Below, piece by piece: positions 27,682 to 36,946 of a stretch of 64,000 nt of DNA. The notes below the pieces were generated by a model, which had not been told where the DNA came from, searched no databases, and saw only the letters and a program-made list of their open reading frames with translations. A program made the translations under genes and the position numbers. The first letter of the stretch is position 1. Each line of letters starts with the position of its first letter. Source of the DNA: Hyphomicrobiales bacterium (GTDB taxonomy: Bacteria; Pseudomonadota; Alphaproteobacteria; Rhizobiales; Rhizobiaceae); NCBI GenBank assembly GCA_900472485.1, contig UCII01000026.1, forward strand, positions 1 through 64,000. The letters run 5' to 3'.

Positions 27682-28458
27682 TTATTCGAGATCGTCGAAA
27701 TCCTGCCCCTTGCGCATGAGGTAGATATCCATGATCCATCCGTGCCTGGCGCGGGCTTCGGCGCGGGTCGCGAGAATGCGCTCGGAAACGTCGGCCAGCT
27801 TGCCGGCGATCGTGATCTCATCCCGAGTGCCGAGATAAGCTCCCCAATAGATATAGGCATCGGGATCATCGATTTTGCTGAAGGCCTGCTCGCCGTCGAG
27901 CATGACGACGGCCGTTTCGGCAATGCCCGGAAAGCTCTCGGCCAGCCGCCGGCCGGTGGTGATCTGCACTGGCTTGCCGACGAGGTTAAGCGGGATGCGA
28001 TGGCTTGCCGTCAGCGCCTGGATACTGGTGATGCCGGGAATAACGCTGTAATCGAGAGCGACTATGCCGCGACCGACGACACGCTCGAGAATACGCAACG
28101 TGCTGTCATAAAGGCCGGGATCGCCCCAGACGAGAAAGGCAGCACTCTCTTTTTCCGTCAGATGTTCCAGAAACAGCCGCTCATAGGTCGCGGAAATCGC
28201 GTCATGCCATTCATCGACACTCTGCACATAGCTACGGTCAGCGGTCTTGCGTGAAGGCACGTCATAGTCAACGAAACGCGTGGTCGGATTGGTGACATAG
28301 CGCTGGCAGATGTCGCGCCTGACATCGGCGAGTTCCGTCTTGGCGGCGCCCTTGCTGGGAATGAGGATGACATCGGCCGAGTTCAGCGCATTAATCGCCT
28401 GCACGGTCAGATGTTCGGGGTTTCCAGTGCCGATACCGACGATGTGAATATGCCGCAT
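27682..28458 (-). CDS. cobF: CobF precorrin-6A synthase (deacetylating)
   Basis: A 258-residue tetrapyrrole methylase of the CobF type. It has HIVGIGTGNPEHLTVQAIN at the N-terminus, FLVWGDPGLYDSTLRILERV (SAM loop, about residues 108-127) and VIPGITSIQALTASHRIPLN. CobF methylates C1 of precorrin-5 with loss of the C20 carbon as acetate, giving precorrin-6A. It is the first gene of the minus-strand cob run. No cobalamin riboswitch is visible in the 57 bases before the AraC gene or in the gap to cobG. Confidence 0.93.
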   Translation of the reverse strand: MRHIHIVGIGTGNPEHLTVQAINALNSADVILIPSKGAAKTELADVRRDICQRYVTNPTTRFVDYDVPSRKTADRSYVQSVDEWHDAISATYERLFLEHLTEKESAAFLVWGDPGLYDSTLRILERVVGRGIVALDYSVIPGITSIQALTASHRIPLNLVGKPVQITTGRRLAESFPGIAETAVVMLDGEQAFSKIDDPDAYIYWGAYLGTRDEITIAGKLADVSERILATRAEARARHGWIMDIYLMRKGQDFDDLE

Positions 28459-28515
28459 GTGCCCTCGCTCTTCAGGGCTGTTTGCCGGAAGCGCACGATC
28501 ATTTCAAGAGGAGCT

Positions 28516-29352
28516 TCAGGCCGATTGCCGCTCAAGGGTCCAGCGATTGGCCATATAGCTGCGCGGCGAGGTGCCGAGCATGCGCCGGAACATGGTGGTG
28601 AAGGCCGCCACACTCTCATAGCCCGCCTCGAGCGCGACATTGGTGACGGGTTGACCCTCGGCGAGCTGCGGCAGGCAGGCAAAGACGCTCGCCTGCTGTC
28701 GCCATGTGGTGAAGCTGATGCCGGTTTCCTTGCGGAACTGTCGGGTGAAGGTGCGGCGGCTCACCGAAAGCTTGTCGGCCCAATCGTCCAATCTGGCGTT
28801 GGGCGATGGCGTGGATAGATAGTCGCGGCAGAGCGCGGCCATCCGACGGTCGGACGGGAAGGGGAGACCGAGGGGCCGTTCCGGCAGCGTCGCGATCTCC
28901 TCGACGAGAAGAGATAGGACCAGCCTTGCCTTTCGATGAGTGACCGGCGCCTCCCGTAGCCGAATGGCTTCCAATAGCAGGCTGCGGGCGAGGTCCGTCA
29001 CTTCGACGACGCGCGGGGCCTCATCCTTCGGCGGCGGGCCGCGCGGTGTCACGTAGACGGATTTCATGCTGACATCGCTCAGGATCTCGATCGAATGTTC
29101 CAGCCCGACGGGAATGAAAAGGGCATGGCCGGGTGGCACCATCCAGCGGCCGCGCGCCGTCATGATCAAGGCGACGCCGGCGAAGATGCAAAGCAGCTGG
29201 GTGCGGCGGTGGTGATGCCAGGGAACTGTGTATCCCTGCGGCGGCTCGGCGCTATGGACGAGCACGTCGGCCGGCGATTCCTCCATCCAGCGCATGTTTC
29301 GAACATGGTCGTCGTCGAGGGTTGCCAGCAACTGTTTCGATAGCTTTTCCAT
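28516..29352 (-). CDS. AraC-family transcriptional regulator
   Basis: A 278-residue regulator with an N-terminal cupin sensor domain (about residues 20-100; PWHHHRRTQLLCIFAG and PPGHALFIPVGLEHSIEI) and a C-terminal double helix-turn-helix domain (about 170-270; LSVSRRTFTRQFRKETGISF and VALEAGYESVAAFTTMFRR). It is divergent from the Fsr-like exporter. A 12-bp dyad lies at its start codon, which suggests control of itself and of the exporter. The inducer is unknown. Confidence 0.9.
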   Translation of the reverse strand: MEKLSKQLLATLDDDHVRNMRWMEESPADVLVHSAEPPQGYTVPWHHHRRTQLLCIFAGVALIMTARGRWMVPPGHALFIPVGLEHSIEILSDVSMKSVYVTPRGPPPKDEAPRVVEVTDLARSLLLEAIRLREAPVTHRKARLVLSLLVEEIATLPERPLGLPFPSDRRMAALCRDYLSTPSPNARLDDWADKLSVSRRTFTRQFRKETGISFTTWRQQASVFACLPQLAEGQPVTNVALEAGYESVAAFTTMFRRMLGTSPRSYMANRWTLERQSA

Positions 29353-29384
29353 TTTGGCCCAATCGAGAAACTATTGGACCAAAA
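29352..29384. promoter_or_regulatory. Dyad between araC-type gene and Fsr-like exporter
   Basis: TTTTGGCCCAAT (29352-29363) and ATTGGACCAAAA (29373-29384) are inverted copies with one mismatch in 12 positions and a 9-base spacer. The site overlaps the AraC start codon region and lies about 90 bases upstream of the exporter start. It is a probable operator for the AraC-type protein or another regulator; the binding protein is inferred. Confidence 0.6.
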
Positions 29385-29471
29385 CACGAAAGAAGGACAT
29401 TCGCAAGCCGTGCTAAAGGCGGATCAAGTCATATCGTCGGCAAGCCTCGCCGGCGCAGGAGGATTCCCCAC

Positions 29472-30668
29472 ATGGTTGCGGAAGTTGCGGGTACCCAGGC
29501 CCGATATCAAAAGACGACGATGTCGATTGTTATGGCGGTCAGCACCTGTCATCTGCTGAACGATACGATGCAATCGCTGCTGACATCGCTCTATCCGATG
29601 TTCAGAGAGAATTATGCGCTCGATTTCGTGCAGATCGGCCTGTTGACGATGATGTTCCAGATCACCGCCTCGCTGCTGCAGCCGGTTGTCGGCATCGTCA
29701 CCGACAAATGGCCGATGCCCTATTCGCTACCCGTCGGCATGGTCAGCACCTTTGCAGGCTTGCTGCTGCTCGGTTACGCCGGCAGTTTCGGCGTGCTCTT
29801 GATCGCCGCAAGCCTGATCGGTTTCGGTTCGGCCGTCTTCCATCCGGAGGCTTCGCGTGTTGCACGGCTGGCGTCGGGAGGACGCCACGGTCTGGCGCAA
29901 TCGCTCTTCCAGCTCGGCGGTAACGCCGGTTCGGCGATCGGTCCGCTGATTGCCGCTTTCTTCGTCCTGCAGCACGGCCAGAAGAGCGTTGCATGGCTTT
30001 CGGTGCTGGCCGTCATCGGCTTCATCGTTCTGAGTTGGGTCGGCAACTGGTTCATCAATCATCGCCGCCAGCAGTCGGCACGTCCCGCCCCGAGCCGCGC
30101 CTTGCCGATCGCGCGCAACAAGGCGATGTGGGCGCTTGCCATCCTCATCCTGCTGACGGCAACGAAGAACGTCTACATGGCGAGCATATCCAGCTATTTC
30201 ACCTTCTACGTCATCGACAAGTTCCATCTCGATGTCCGCGATGCACAGCTGATGCTGTTCCTCTTCCTCGGCTCGGTTGCCGTCGGCACGATCATGGGCG
30301 GGCCGGTAGGCGACCGCTTTGGTGCGCGTTTCGTGATCTGGTTCTCGATCCTCGGCGTCATCCCGTTTGCGCTTTTGATGCCCTATGCGAACCTGTTCTG
30401 GACCTGTGTCCTCACTGTCGTCATCGGTCTTGTGCTTGCCTCCGCCTTCCCGGCGATCGTGGTCTTTGCGCAGGAGCTGATCCCCGGCCGCGTCGGGCTG
30501 ATCGGCGGTATCTTCTTTGGCTTTGCCTTTGGTGCCGGTGGACTTGGCGCGGCCTGGCTTGGCGATTTTGCCGATGCGCGCGGCATTCCCTTCGTCTACA
30601 CGATCTGCTCGTATCTGCCGCTGCTGGGATTGTTCACGATCTTCCTACCGCGAATCCCGCGGCATTGA
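29472..30668 (+). CDS. Fsr-like MFS exporter
   Basis: A 398-residue major facilitator with twelve predicted helices. The segments HLLNDTMQSLLTSLYPMF, GIVTDKWPMPYSLPVGM and FHPEASRVARLASGGRHGLAQSLFQLGGNAGSAIGP are characteristic of the fosmidomycin resistance (Fsr) group. Such proteins expel small drugs from the cytosol; whether fosmidomycin is a substrate here is not known. The ATG at 29472 has a perfect AGGAGG eight bases upstream, which decides it over the earlier in-frame start at 29322 inside the regulator. Confidence 0.88.
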   Translation: MVAEVAGTQARYQKTTMSIVMAVSTCHLLNDTMQSLLTSLYPMFRENYALDFVQIGLLTMMFQITASLLQPVVGIVTDKWPMPYSLPVGMVSTFAGLLLLGYAGSFGVLLIAASLIGFGSAVFHPEASRVARLASGGRHGLAQSLFQLGGNAGSAIGPLIAAFFVLQHGQKSVAWLSVLAVIGFIVLSWVGNWFINHRRQQSARPAPSRALPIARNKAMWALAILILLTATKNVYMASISSYFTFYVIDKFHLDVRDAQLMLFLFLGSVAVGTIMGGPVGDRFGARFVIWFSILGVIPFALLMPYANLFWTCVLTVVIGLVLASAFPAIVVFAQELIPGRVGLIGGIFFGFAFGAGGLGAAWLGDFADARGIPFVYTICSYLPLLGLFTIFLPRIPRH

Positions 30669-30729
30669 TTGCGACCGGCGGGCGATCAGCCCGCCGCTGT
30701 CCTTGAGCGCTTATGTGCAAGCCTGCTTG

Positions 30730-31980
30730 TCAGGCGTAGCGGCTGATGGCGAGGTCGGTGGCGTCGATATCAGGTTTGCGGCCGCTGACGAGATCGCTGA
30801 TGACGCGTGCCGAACCGGAACTCATGGTCCATCCGAGCGTACCGTGACCGGTATTGAGGAACAGCCCCTTGATCTTGGTCGGTCCGATGACCGGCGTTCC
30901 ATCTGGCGTCATCGGCCGCAGGCCCGACCAGAAGGAAGCCTTGGCAACGTCGCCGCCCGGGAAGAGATCGGTCACGGAATGCTCGAGCGTCCGGCGCCGC
31001 GCAAGGCCTAGGTCATTGGTATAGCCGGAGATTTCCGCCATGCCGCCGACGCGGATGCGGTCGCCAAGACGGGTGATGGCGATCTTGTAGGTTTCGTCCA
31101 TGACGGTCGATTCCGGCGCGCGCGAGGCATCGGTGATCGGGATCGTCAGCGAATAACCCTTGACCGGATAGACGGAGAGGCTGATGTCGAGCGGCTTCAG
31201 CAAAAGCGGCGAATAGCTGCCGAGCGCGACAACGATCGCATCGGCATCCACGCGTCCAAGATTCGTCATCACGCCACGTACCTGGCTGCCTTCGACGTCG
31301 AGCCCCTTGATCATCGTGCCGTATTGGAACTTCACGCCGAGCTCGATTGCCTTCGCCGCAAGCGCATTGGTGAATTTAAAGCAGTCGCCGGTCTCGTCCT
31401 TCGGCGTCAGCAGGCCACCGACGATCTTGCCGCGGACATGCCGGAGCGCCGGTTCGACGCCGACGCAGCCATCGGGATCGAGCACCTCATAGGGGATGCC
31501 GTCGGCTGCCAGTGCTTTGACGTCCTTGGCCGATGCATCGAGCTGCGCTTGCGTGCGGAAGAGCTGCAGCGTGCCCTGCATACGCTCGTCATAGGCAATA
31601 CCGGTCTCTTTCCGAAGCTCAGCGAGGGAAATGCGGCTGTAATCGGCAAGGCGCAGCATGCGGCTCTTGTTGATCGCGTAGCGCTCCGACGTGCAGTTGG
31701 ACAGCATCTTGACGAGCCATGAAAGCATGGCGCCATCGACCTTCGGGCGCAGGATGAGGGGCGCATGGTGCATGAACAGCCACTTGATGGCTTTCATCGG
31801 AATGCCGGGTGCCGCCCAGGGCGAGCAGTAGCCGAAGGAAACTTCGCCGGCATTGGCAAAACTCGTCTCCAGCGCCGGTCCCTGCTGCCGGTCGATGACC
31901 GTGACTTCGTGGCCCGCCTTGGCAAGCTGATAGGCTGACGTCACGCCGATGATGCCGGCACCCAGAACGACGACTTTCAT
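30730..31980 (-). CDS. dadA: DadA D-amino acid dehydrogenase
   Basis: A 416-residue FAD-dependent dehydrogenase that oxidises D-alanine and other D-amino acids to 2-oxo acids and feeds electrons to the respiratory chain. It starts MKVVVLGAGIIGVTSAYQLAK, the dinucleotide-binding loop, followed by ETSFANAGEVSFGYCSPWAAPGI and, near the C-terminus, SGLRPMTPDGTPVIGPT and NTGHGTLGWTMSSGSA. Length is normal. It is 31 bases downstream of the alanine racemase gene, so L-alanine can be racemised and then oxidised. GAGGA lies just upstream of the ATG. Confidence 0.94.
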   Translation of the reverse strand: MKVVVLGAGIIGVTSAYQLAKAGHEVTVIDRQQGPALETSFANAGEVSFGYCSPWAAPGIPMKAIKWLFMHHAPLILRPKVDGAMLSWLVKMLSNCTSERYAINKSRMLRLADYSRISLAELRKETGIAYDERMQGTLQLFRTQAQLDASAKDVKALAADGIPYEVLDPDGCVGVEPALRHVRGKIVGGLLTPKDETGDCFKFTNALAAKAIELGVKFQYGTMIKGLDVEGSQVRGVMTNLGRVDADAIVVALGSYSPLLLKPLDISLSVYPVKGYSLTIPITDASRAPESTVMDETYKIAITRLGDRIRVGGMAEISGYTNDLGLARRRTLEHSVTDLFPGGDVAKASFWSGLRPMTPDGTPVIGPTKIKGLFLNTGHGTLGWTMSSGSARVISDLVSGRKPDIDATDLAISRYA

Positions 31981-32011
31981 GATGTCCTCAGAGACTTGAG
32001 AGATGGGAAGA

Positions 32012-33145
32012 TCAGCGATATTGACGGTGGAAGCGATGGCCGAGACTGGTCAGGATTTCATAGGAAATCAAGCCGGCGTCGCGCGCGAGATCATCCAGGG
32101 TTTGATGATCTCCGAGAACTTCCACCATGCTGCCGAAGGAGAGCGCGCCTTCGGGCAACGTGGTGATATCGATTGTCGTGCTGTCCATCGAGACGCGGCC
32201 GACGATCGGCAGACGCACGCCGTTGTAATAGACCGCGCCACGATCGCTGAGACTACGGGGAAGACCGTCGGCATAGCCGGCAGCGATCGTCGCAAGCCGG
32301 GTCTGGCCTTTCGTCACATGCACGCCGCCATAGCCGACCCGCGCACCTTCCGGAACGGTTCGCGTCTGCACCACGGCAACTTCGAGCCGAACGACGGCCT
32401 CCATGGGGTTGGCAACGCCACCGGTTGGAGCGCCGCCGTACAGCGCAATCCCCGGCCGCGCCAGTACGCCGTGGAAATCTCCGTCGAGGAAGATGCCGCC
32501 GGAATTTGCGAAGGAAACATCGTATTGCGGAAACTCCGCTGCAACGCGACGCATTTCGGTAAGCTGATCGCCGTTTTGCCTGCTCTCGGCCTCATCTGCG
32601 GAGGCAAGGTGGCTCATGATAAACAGGATATCGATGTCGTCGGATGTCTGCAGGTGAGCTGCAACCGCGCCGCGATCTTTCGGCGGAATGCCAAGGCGCG
32701 ACATGCCGGTATCGAATTGCAGAACCGCCGGCAGCCTGCGCTGAAGAGAGCGCGCCGTCTGCGACCATTGCCGCAGCTGATCGAGCGAATTGATGACAGG
32801 CACGATGCCGCCGTCGGCGCAGGTGGCCTCATTGCCGGGCAGCAGGCCGTTCAGCACGAAGATCGTTGCGTCGCTGGGGAGTTGCGGGCGCAGCCGTAGC
32901 GCCTCGATGAAGTGGGCGACGAAAAAGTGGCGGCAACCGCGCCCATAGAGTGCTTTCGATACCTGATTGGCACCGAGCCCATAGGAATCGGCCTTGACGA
33001 CGGCAGCTGTTTTTGCCGGTGCGACGATGGTGGATAGCTTGTCATAGTTCCGGCATAGCGCAGCCAGATCGATCGTCAGATAGCCACATGCTCCACTATC
33101 CATCGCCAACTTTGGCGTCCGAGAATCCAGAATACCGCCGTCCAT
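32012..33145 (-). CDS. alr: Alanine racemase (catabolic, DadX-type)
   Basis: A 377-residue PLP enzyme that interconverts L- and D-alanine. The PLP lysine is K51 in VVKADSYGLG, the catalytic tyrosine is Y272 in RVGYGG, and RVSMDSTTIDIT near the C-terminus is the conserved substrate-site segment. The link with dadA and a divergent Lrp regulator suggests a catabolic role, although an essential role in cell-wall D-alanine supply is not excluded. The start gives about 20 extra residues before the conserved domain. Confidence 0.92.
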   Translation of the reverse strand: MDGGILDSRTPKLAMDSGACGYLTIDLAALCRNYDKLSTIVAPAKTAAVVKADSYGLGANQVSKALYGRGCRHFFVAHFIEALRLRPQLPSDATIFVLNGLLPGNEATCADGGIVPVINSLDQLRQWSQTARSLQRRLPAVLQFDTGMSRLGIPPKDRGAVAAHLQTSDDIDILFIMSHLASADEAESRQNGDQLTEMRRVAAEFPQYDVSFANSGGIFLDGDFHGVLARPGIALYGGAPTGGVANPMEAVVRLEVAVVQTRTVPEGARVGYGGVHVTKGQTRLATIAAGYADGLPRSLSDRGAVYYNGVRLPIVGRVSMDSTTIDITTLPEGALSFGSMVEVLGDHQTLDDLARDAGLISYEILTSLGHRFHRQYR

Positions 33146-33270
33146 GTCCGCCCTCGCTTCTTCAAAGGCAGATTATTGAAAGGATCGTGAAATTGTTCGC
33201 CAAACAGTGATTGATTATTGTGTAATTGCAAAGATATTGAAATGATCTGCGAATTTTTGAAAGAATCCAT
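33146..33270. promoter_or_regulatory. alr-dadA / lrp divergent promoter region
   Basis: These 125 bases between the divergent alr-dadA and lrp genes are AT-rich and contain repeated TTGAA/ATTG-like runs around 33175-33255, as often seen at Lrp-family sites. It is expected to hold both promoters. I cannot define an exact operator by eye. Confidence 0.4.
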
Positions 33271-33735
33271 ATGGCCTCTCTCGATGCGATCGATCGCAAC
33301 ATCCTCCGCCTGCTTCGCCTTGATGCCCGCGTCAGCAACGCCAAGCTGGCAAGCGAGGTGGGGCTGTCGCCATCGGCCTGCCTACGGCGCATCAAATTGA
33401 TGGAGCAGGCCGGGGTAATCCGCGGTTATACGGCCCTGGTGGACACGTCCCAGGCAGAGGCATCGATCGCTGTCATCATCAACATCACGCTCGAGCGGCA
33501 AACGGAGGAACATCTCGATCGTTTTGAGGCGGCGGTGCGCAAACATCCGGAGATCAAGGAATGCTTTTTAATGACGGGCGGCTCCGACTATCTGCTGCGC
33601 GTCGAGGTCGCCAATCCCGGCGACTTCGAACGTATCCATAAGGATATTCTGTCGACCATGCCGGGAGTGCTGCGAATCCATTCGAGCTTCTCGATCCGCA
33701 ACGTGCTTGCGACGCGGCCGAAGGGGCTGCGTTGA
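33271..33735 (+). CDS. Lrp/AsnC-family regulator of the dad genes
   Basis: A 154-residue regulator with an N-terminal helix-turn-helix (LDAIDRNILRLLRLDARVSN, then LASEVGLSPSACLRRIKLME) and a C-terminal RAM ligand-binding domain (about residues 65-145; ECFLMTGGSDYLLRVEV). By known examples in Agrobacterium and Pseudomonas, such regulators placed next to dadA-alr activate them with alanine. Only the adjacency supports that here. Confidence 0.9.
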   Translation: MASLDAIDRNILRLLRLDARVSNAKLASEVGLSPSACLRRIKLMEQAGVIRGYTALVDTSQAEASIAVIINITLERQTEEHLDRFEAAVRKHPEIKECFLMTGGSDYLLRVEVANPGDFERIHKDILSTMPGVLRIHSSFSIRNVLATRPKGLR

Positions 33736-33769
33736 CTCGATCGAGATTGCAGCGGCACCGGGCGCGGCG

Positions 33770-35596
33770 TTACTCCGTTGTGTCGTGGGCTTGATCCCAG
33801 CCGATGCCTGCGGCGGCATCCACCTCGCAGATCAAGCCGCTCGGCTCGTAATGGACTTGGACCTTGCCGCTCAATTCCGCCGCCAGCAGGCTTTCGATCA
33901 AGCGGGAGCCGAAGCCCTTGCGGGTCGGAGGCTTTACGATTGGCCCTCCCGATTCCTGCCAACGCAGCTTGAGCCGGTCGGTCTCGCCCGTTTCCACGGA
34001 CCAGGTGATCGCAACGCGGCCATCCGCCACTGAAAGCGCACCGTATTTGGCGGCATTCGTCGCCAGTTCATGCAGCGCAAGCGATATGGAAACAACGGCT
34101 CTTGGCGCGAGCTTGATCGCCGGCCCGGAAATTTCGAACCTGTCCTTCGGATAGGGCGACAGCGCCTGGGCGATGACGGCGGTCAATTCCGCCTGCTCCC
34201 ATTGGCCGTGGATCAGCAGATCGTGGGCGCGCGCCATAGAGGAGAGCCGCGCCTCGAATGTCTCGACAGATGCCTTGTCCACATCGTCCCGCCCGAGCGT
34301 TTGGCGCGCAATGGCCATCACGGTTGCGAGCACATTCTTGACGCGATGATTGAGCTCACCTACCAGCACGGTCTGCAGGCGCTCGGCCTCCTTCTTGGCG
34401 CTAATGTCGTGAGCAGTCTTCGACGCCCCCACGATCCGGCCATAGACGTCATAGATCGGGGAAACGCTGAGGAGAACATCGACAAGCTCGCCGTTCTTGT
34501 TGCGTCGCTTGGTTTCGTAAGGTTCTACCTTTTGGCCCGCGCGGATTCGCGCCAGGATCGCCGGCTCTTCGTCACTACGGTCTTCCGGAACGAGCATCAT
34601 CACGGACTGGCCGATGGCCTCTTCGGCCGATTGTCCGTAAAGCCTTTCAGCACCGCTATTCCAGCTTGTGATGATCATGTCGAGATCGATGCTGAGGATG
34701 GCGTCGTCCGATGAGGCGACAATAGCCGCCAGTTGCCGCTCTACCTCCTGTGCACGCTTGCGTTCACTGATATCGGTGACTATCGCGGCGACCCGCTGGA
34801 TGCGTCCCGAACTGTCTTTCAAGCCGGAGACGGAGTTTGCCACCCAGACGAGGCTGCCATCCTTGCGAACATAGCGCTTTTCGATCTCGAAGCTTTCGCC
34901 CGTCGTCATCATCGCCTCGAACAAGCGCTCATTCTCATGCAAATCGTCCGGATAGGTAATGTCATATGTCCGCATGCCGAGGAGCTCGCTTTCGGAGTAG
35001 CCGACAATCTCGCAGAAACGCTCATTCACCAGGACGAAACGGCCATCGAGTTCGCATTGCGCAAAACCTGTCGCCGATTGCGAGACGACGGCGCGAAACA
35101 GCTCTTCACTTTCACGCAGTGCTTGCTCTGCACGAACCCGTTCTGTCGTTTCGTTGACGATGCAGAAGACGCCCAGCGTCTTGCCATCCGCATCGCGAAC
35201 CGGCGAATAGGAAATATCGAAGTAAACCGTTTCGGGATAGCCGTAGCGCTCGATATAGAAGGGCCGATCCTTGGCGGCGACGGTCTTGCCATCATGAAGG
35301 ACGGATTGCAGAAGGGGTTCGAGGTCGTTCCAGAGCTCGGCCCAGTTTTCGCGCGCAGGACGGCCCAGGGCCTGGGGATGCTTGTCGCCTATCGTCGGCG
35401 CATAAGCGTCGTTATAAAGCGCAACCAAGTCGTCGCCCCAGAACATGACGATCTGGGCTTGCGCGGAGAGCATAATATCGACGGCAGCGGTAAGGCATGG
35501 GGGCCACGCCGATTTCGGGCCAACACTAGTCGCTGCCCAGTCGAAGCCAGAGATAAGCGCCGCCATCTCGTTGGTGTGACTTGCCAATTCGGGCAT
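33770..35596 (-). CDS. PAS-containing HWE-family sensor histidine kinase
   Basis: A cytosolic sensor kinase of about 608 residues with no membrane segment. Three PAS domains follow one another (about residues 10-150, 155-280 and 285-405), then the HWE-type kinase core: ELNHRVKNVLATVMAIARQ with the phosphorylated histidine at about 415, an N-box ALHELATNAAKYGAL, and LRWQESGG, which carries the Trp-x-Glu of the family. The signal is unknown; many relatives sense light or redox through PAS cofactors but no flavin-binding NCRFLQ motif is present. No response regulator is adjacent. The start may be TTG at 35632 instead of the ATG at 35596. Confidence 0.88.
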   Translation of the reverse strand: MPELASHTNEMAALISGFDWAATSVGPKSAWPPCLTAAVDIMLSAQAQIVMFWGDDLVALYNDAYAPTIGDKHPQALGRPARENWAELWNDLEPLLQSVLHDGKTVAAKDRPFYIERYGYPETVYFDISYSPVRDADGKTLGVFCIVNETTERVRAEQALRESEELFRAVVSQSATGFAQCELDGRFVLVNERFCEIVGYSESELLGMRTYDITYPDDLHENERLFEAMMTTGESFEIEKRYVRKDGSLVWVANSVSGLKDSSGRIQRVAAIVTDISERKRAQEVERQLAAIVASSDDAILSIDLDMIITSWNSGAERLYGQSAEEAIGQSVMMLVPEDRSDEEPAILARIRAGQKVEPYETKRRNKNGELVDVLLSVSPIYDVYGRIVGASKTAHDISAKKEAERLQTVLVGELNHRVKNVLATVMAIARQTLGRDDVDKASVETFEARLSSMARAHDLLIHGQWEQAELTAVIAQALSPYPKDRFEISGPAIKLAPRAVVSISLALHELATNAAKYGALSVADGRVAITWSVETGETDRLKLRWQESGGPIVKPPTRKGFGSRLIESLLAAELSGKVQVHYEPSGLICEVDAAAGIGWDQAHDTTE

Positions 35597-35844
35597 GATA
35601 TTCAGGATGCATCCTCTCTCGAGCGACAGCAACCCGCAAGGATTGCCCTGTTCCGCTCATGCTTGCAAAAATTCATAACATATTCTTCGTCGCGAAGTGC
35701 AGAGAGAAAATCCGCTGATTTCAATGTATCTTAAGTGACATAAGCGAATTTTCACGCCGCATATTTCGGGCTGCTCAAAGCGGTCCAGGGCGATGGGCCT
35801 TCATCCGGGGCGAACTTCCATTTGACGCCAGTTTGAGGGAGCTG

Positions 35845-36729
35845 TCAGGTGTCCGGCCTTGCATGCATTTCGGCCGTCAGCCATCTTTCGAGCGCCAGCG
35901 CATCCGGCCTTCCGGCAATGTGTGGCGCGATCCAGAGCACCATGCGGCGCGGGCCGGGCAGAAAACCGAAAGGTGCCACCAGCCGCCCGGAAGCAAGCTG
36001 ATCGAGCACAAGCATCTGCGGCACCACCGCCATGCCGAGGCCGCATGCCGCGGCCTGGATCAGCAGATAGAAATGATCGAAAGCTGCCTGCGGCGTCAGA
36101 TGCAGATCCGCCTGCCCGGCTATGGCCTGCCAGTCGCTCCAGGCTTGCGGCCGTGTCTGCGTGGAGAGGATCGCCGCATGTTCCATATCATCGGGACGCG
36201 AAATGCCGGAGCGGTTCAGATATTCCGGTGAACAGACAGGACCGATGGCCTCGCCGCCGAGCTCCCGGATGATCGCATCCTTCGGCGGATCGATGACACT
36301 GGAGCGGATGGCGAGGCTGATCTTGTCCCGGACGAAGTCGACCTGATCGTAATTCATGTTGAACTGAAGGGCGATATGCGGGTGGCGCTCGTGAAACTGG
36401 CCGATGCGCGGAATGATCCAGCCCATCATGATCGAGGAAGAGCAGGAGAGCGTCAGCGGGCTTGGGCGGACGCGCTCGACGCTTGCCTGCATCAGGCCGA
36501 AAGCGCTCGCCAGCCCTTCCGCAAGCCGCGATCCCTCGGGCGTCGGCTCCGTCGAATGGGCGCGGCGGGTCACGAGGATGACGCCGAGCGTCTCCTCCAG
36601 CCCGCGAATGTGCCGGCTGATCGCGCCATGCGTAACGCAGAGCTCGTCGGCGGCAAGCGTCATCGACCTGTGCCGCGCGGTTGCTTCGAATGCCTTCAGC
36701 GCATTCAAGGATGGAAGAGGGCTGCTCAT
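35845..36729 (-). CDS. LysR-family regulator (GcvA-like)
   Basis: A 294-residue LysR regulator. The N-terminal helix-turn-helix reads LNALKAFEATARHRSMTLAA and ELCVTHGAISRHIRGLEETLG, followed by a substrate-binding domain (about residues 90-290) with the GcvA-type ending. It is divergent from the MFS gene at 36947, from which it is separated by a 217-base region that holds an 11-bp dyad. Control of that transporter is a reasonable inference. Confidence 0.9.
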   Translation of the reverse strand: MSSPLPSLNALKAFEATARHRSMTLAADELCVTHGAISRHIRGLEETLGVILVTRRAHSTEPTPEGSRLAEGLASAFGLMQASVERVRPSPLTLSCSSSIMMGWIIPRIGQFHERHPHIALQFNMNYDQVDFVRDKISLAIRSSVIDPPKDAIIRELGGEAIGPVCSPEYLNRSGISRPDDMEHAAILSTQTRPQAWSDWQAIAGQADLHLTPQAAFDHFYLLIQAAACGLGMAVVPQMLVLDQLASGRLVAPFGFLPGPRRMVLWIAPHIAGRPDALALERWLTAEMHARPDT

Positions 36730-36746
36730 TTATCGATTCCGCTATC

Positions 36747-36775
36747 TCATGATGTGATTTTTCCTCACATGATGA
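36747..36775. promoter_or_regulatory. Dyad upstream of the LysR gene
   Basis: TCATGATGTGA (36747-36757) and TCACATGATGA (36765-36775) are inverted copies with one mismatch in 11 and a 7-base spacer. The site lies 18-46 bases before the LysR start codon, within the divergent LysR-MFS gap. It is a candidate LysR binding site; the sequence lacks the plain T-N11-A core alone as proof. Confidence 0.5.
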
Positions 36776-36946
36776 GGAGATTAAATCGTTTGCCTGCAAC
36801 TTGTCCATCCCGTTAGAGATCAAGGTTATTCGAAGGCGCATGCGGCCGAAGGCAGGAGTTGGAAGGGAAATCGGAGTTTCCGTTCTGTCAGCGACGCAAG
36901 CGGATCGCTGCGTCGTAAAGATTTCAGCAAGGGGGGAGGATTTTCA

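Noticed and set aside
28459..28515. Cobalamin riboswitch upstream of cobF
   Set aside because: The gap is only 57 bases and lacks the B12-box; no riboswitch can fit.
35707..35752. Inverted AAAATCCGCT / AGCGAATTTT upstream of the HWE kinase
   Set aside because: Spacer of 26 bases and AT-rich ends make chance likely; not called as an operator.
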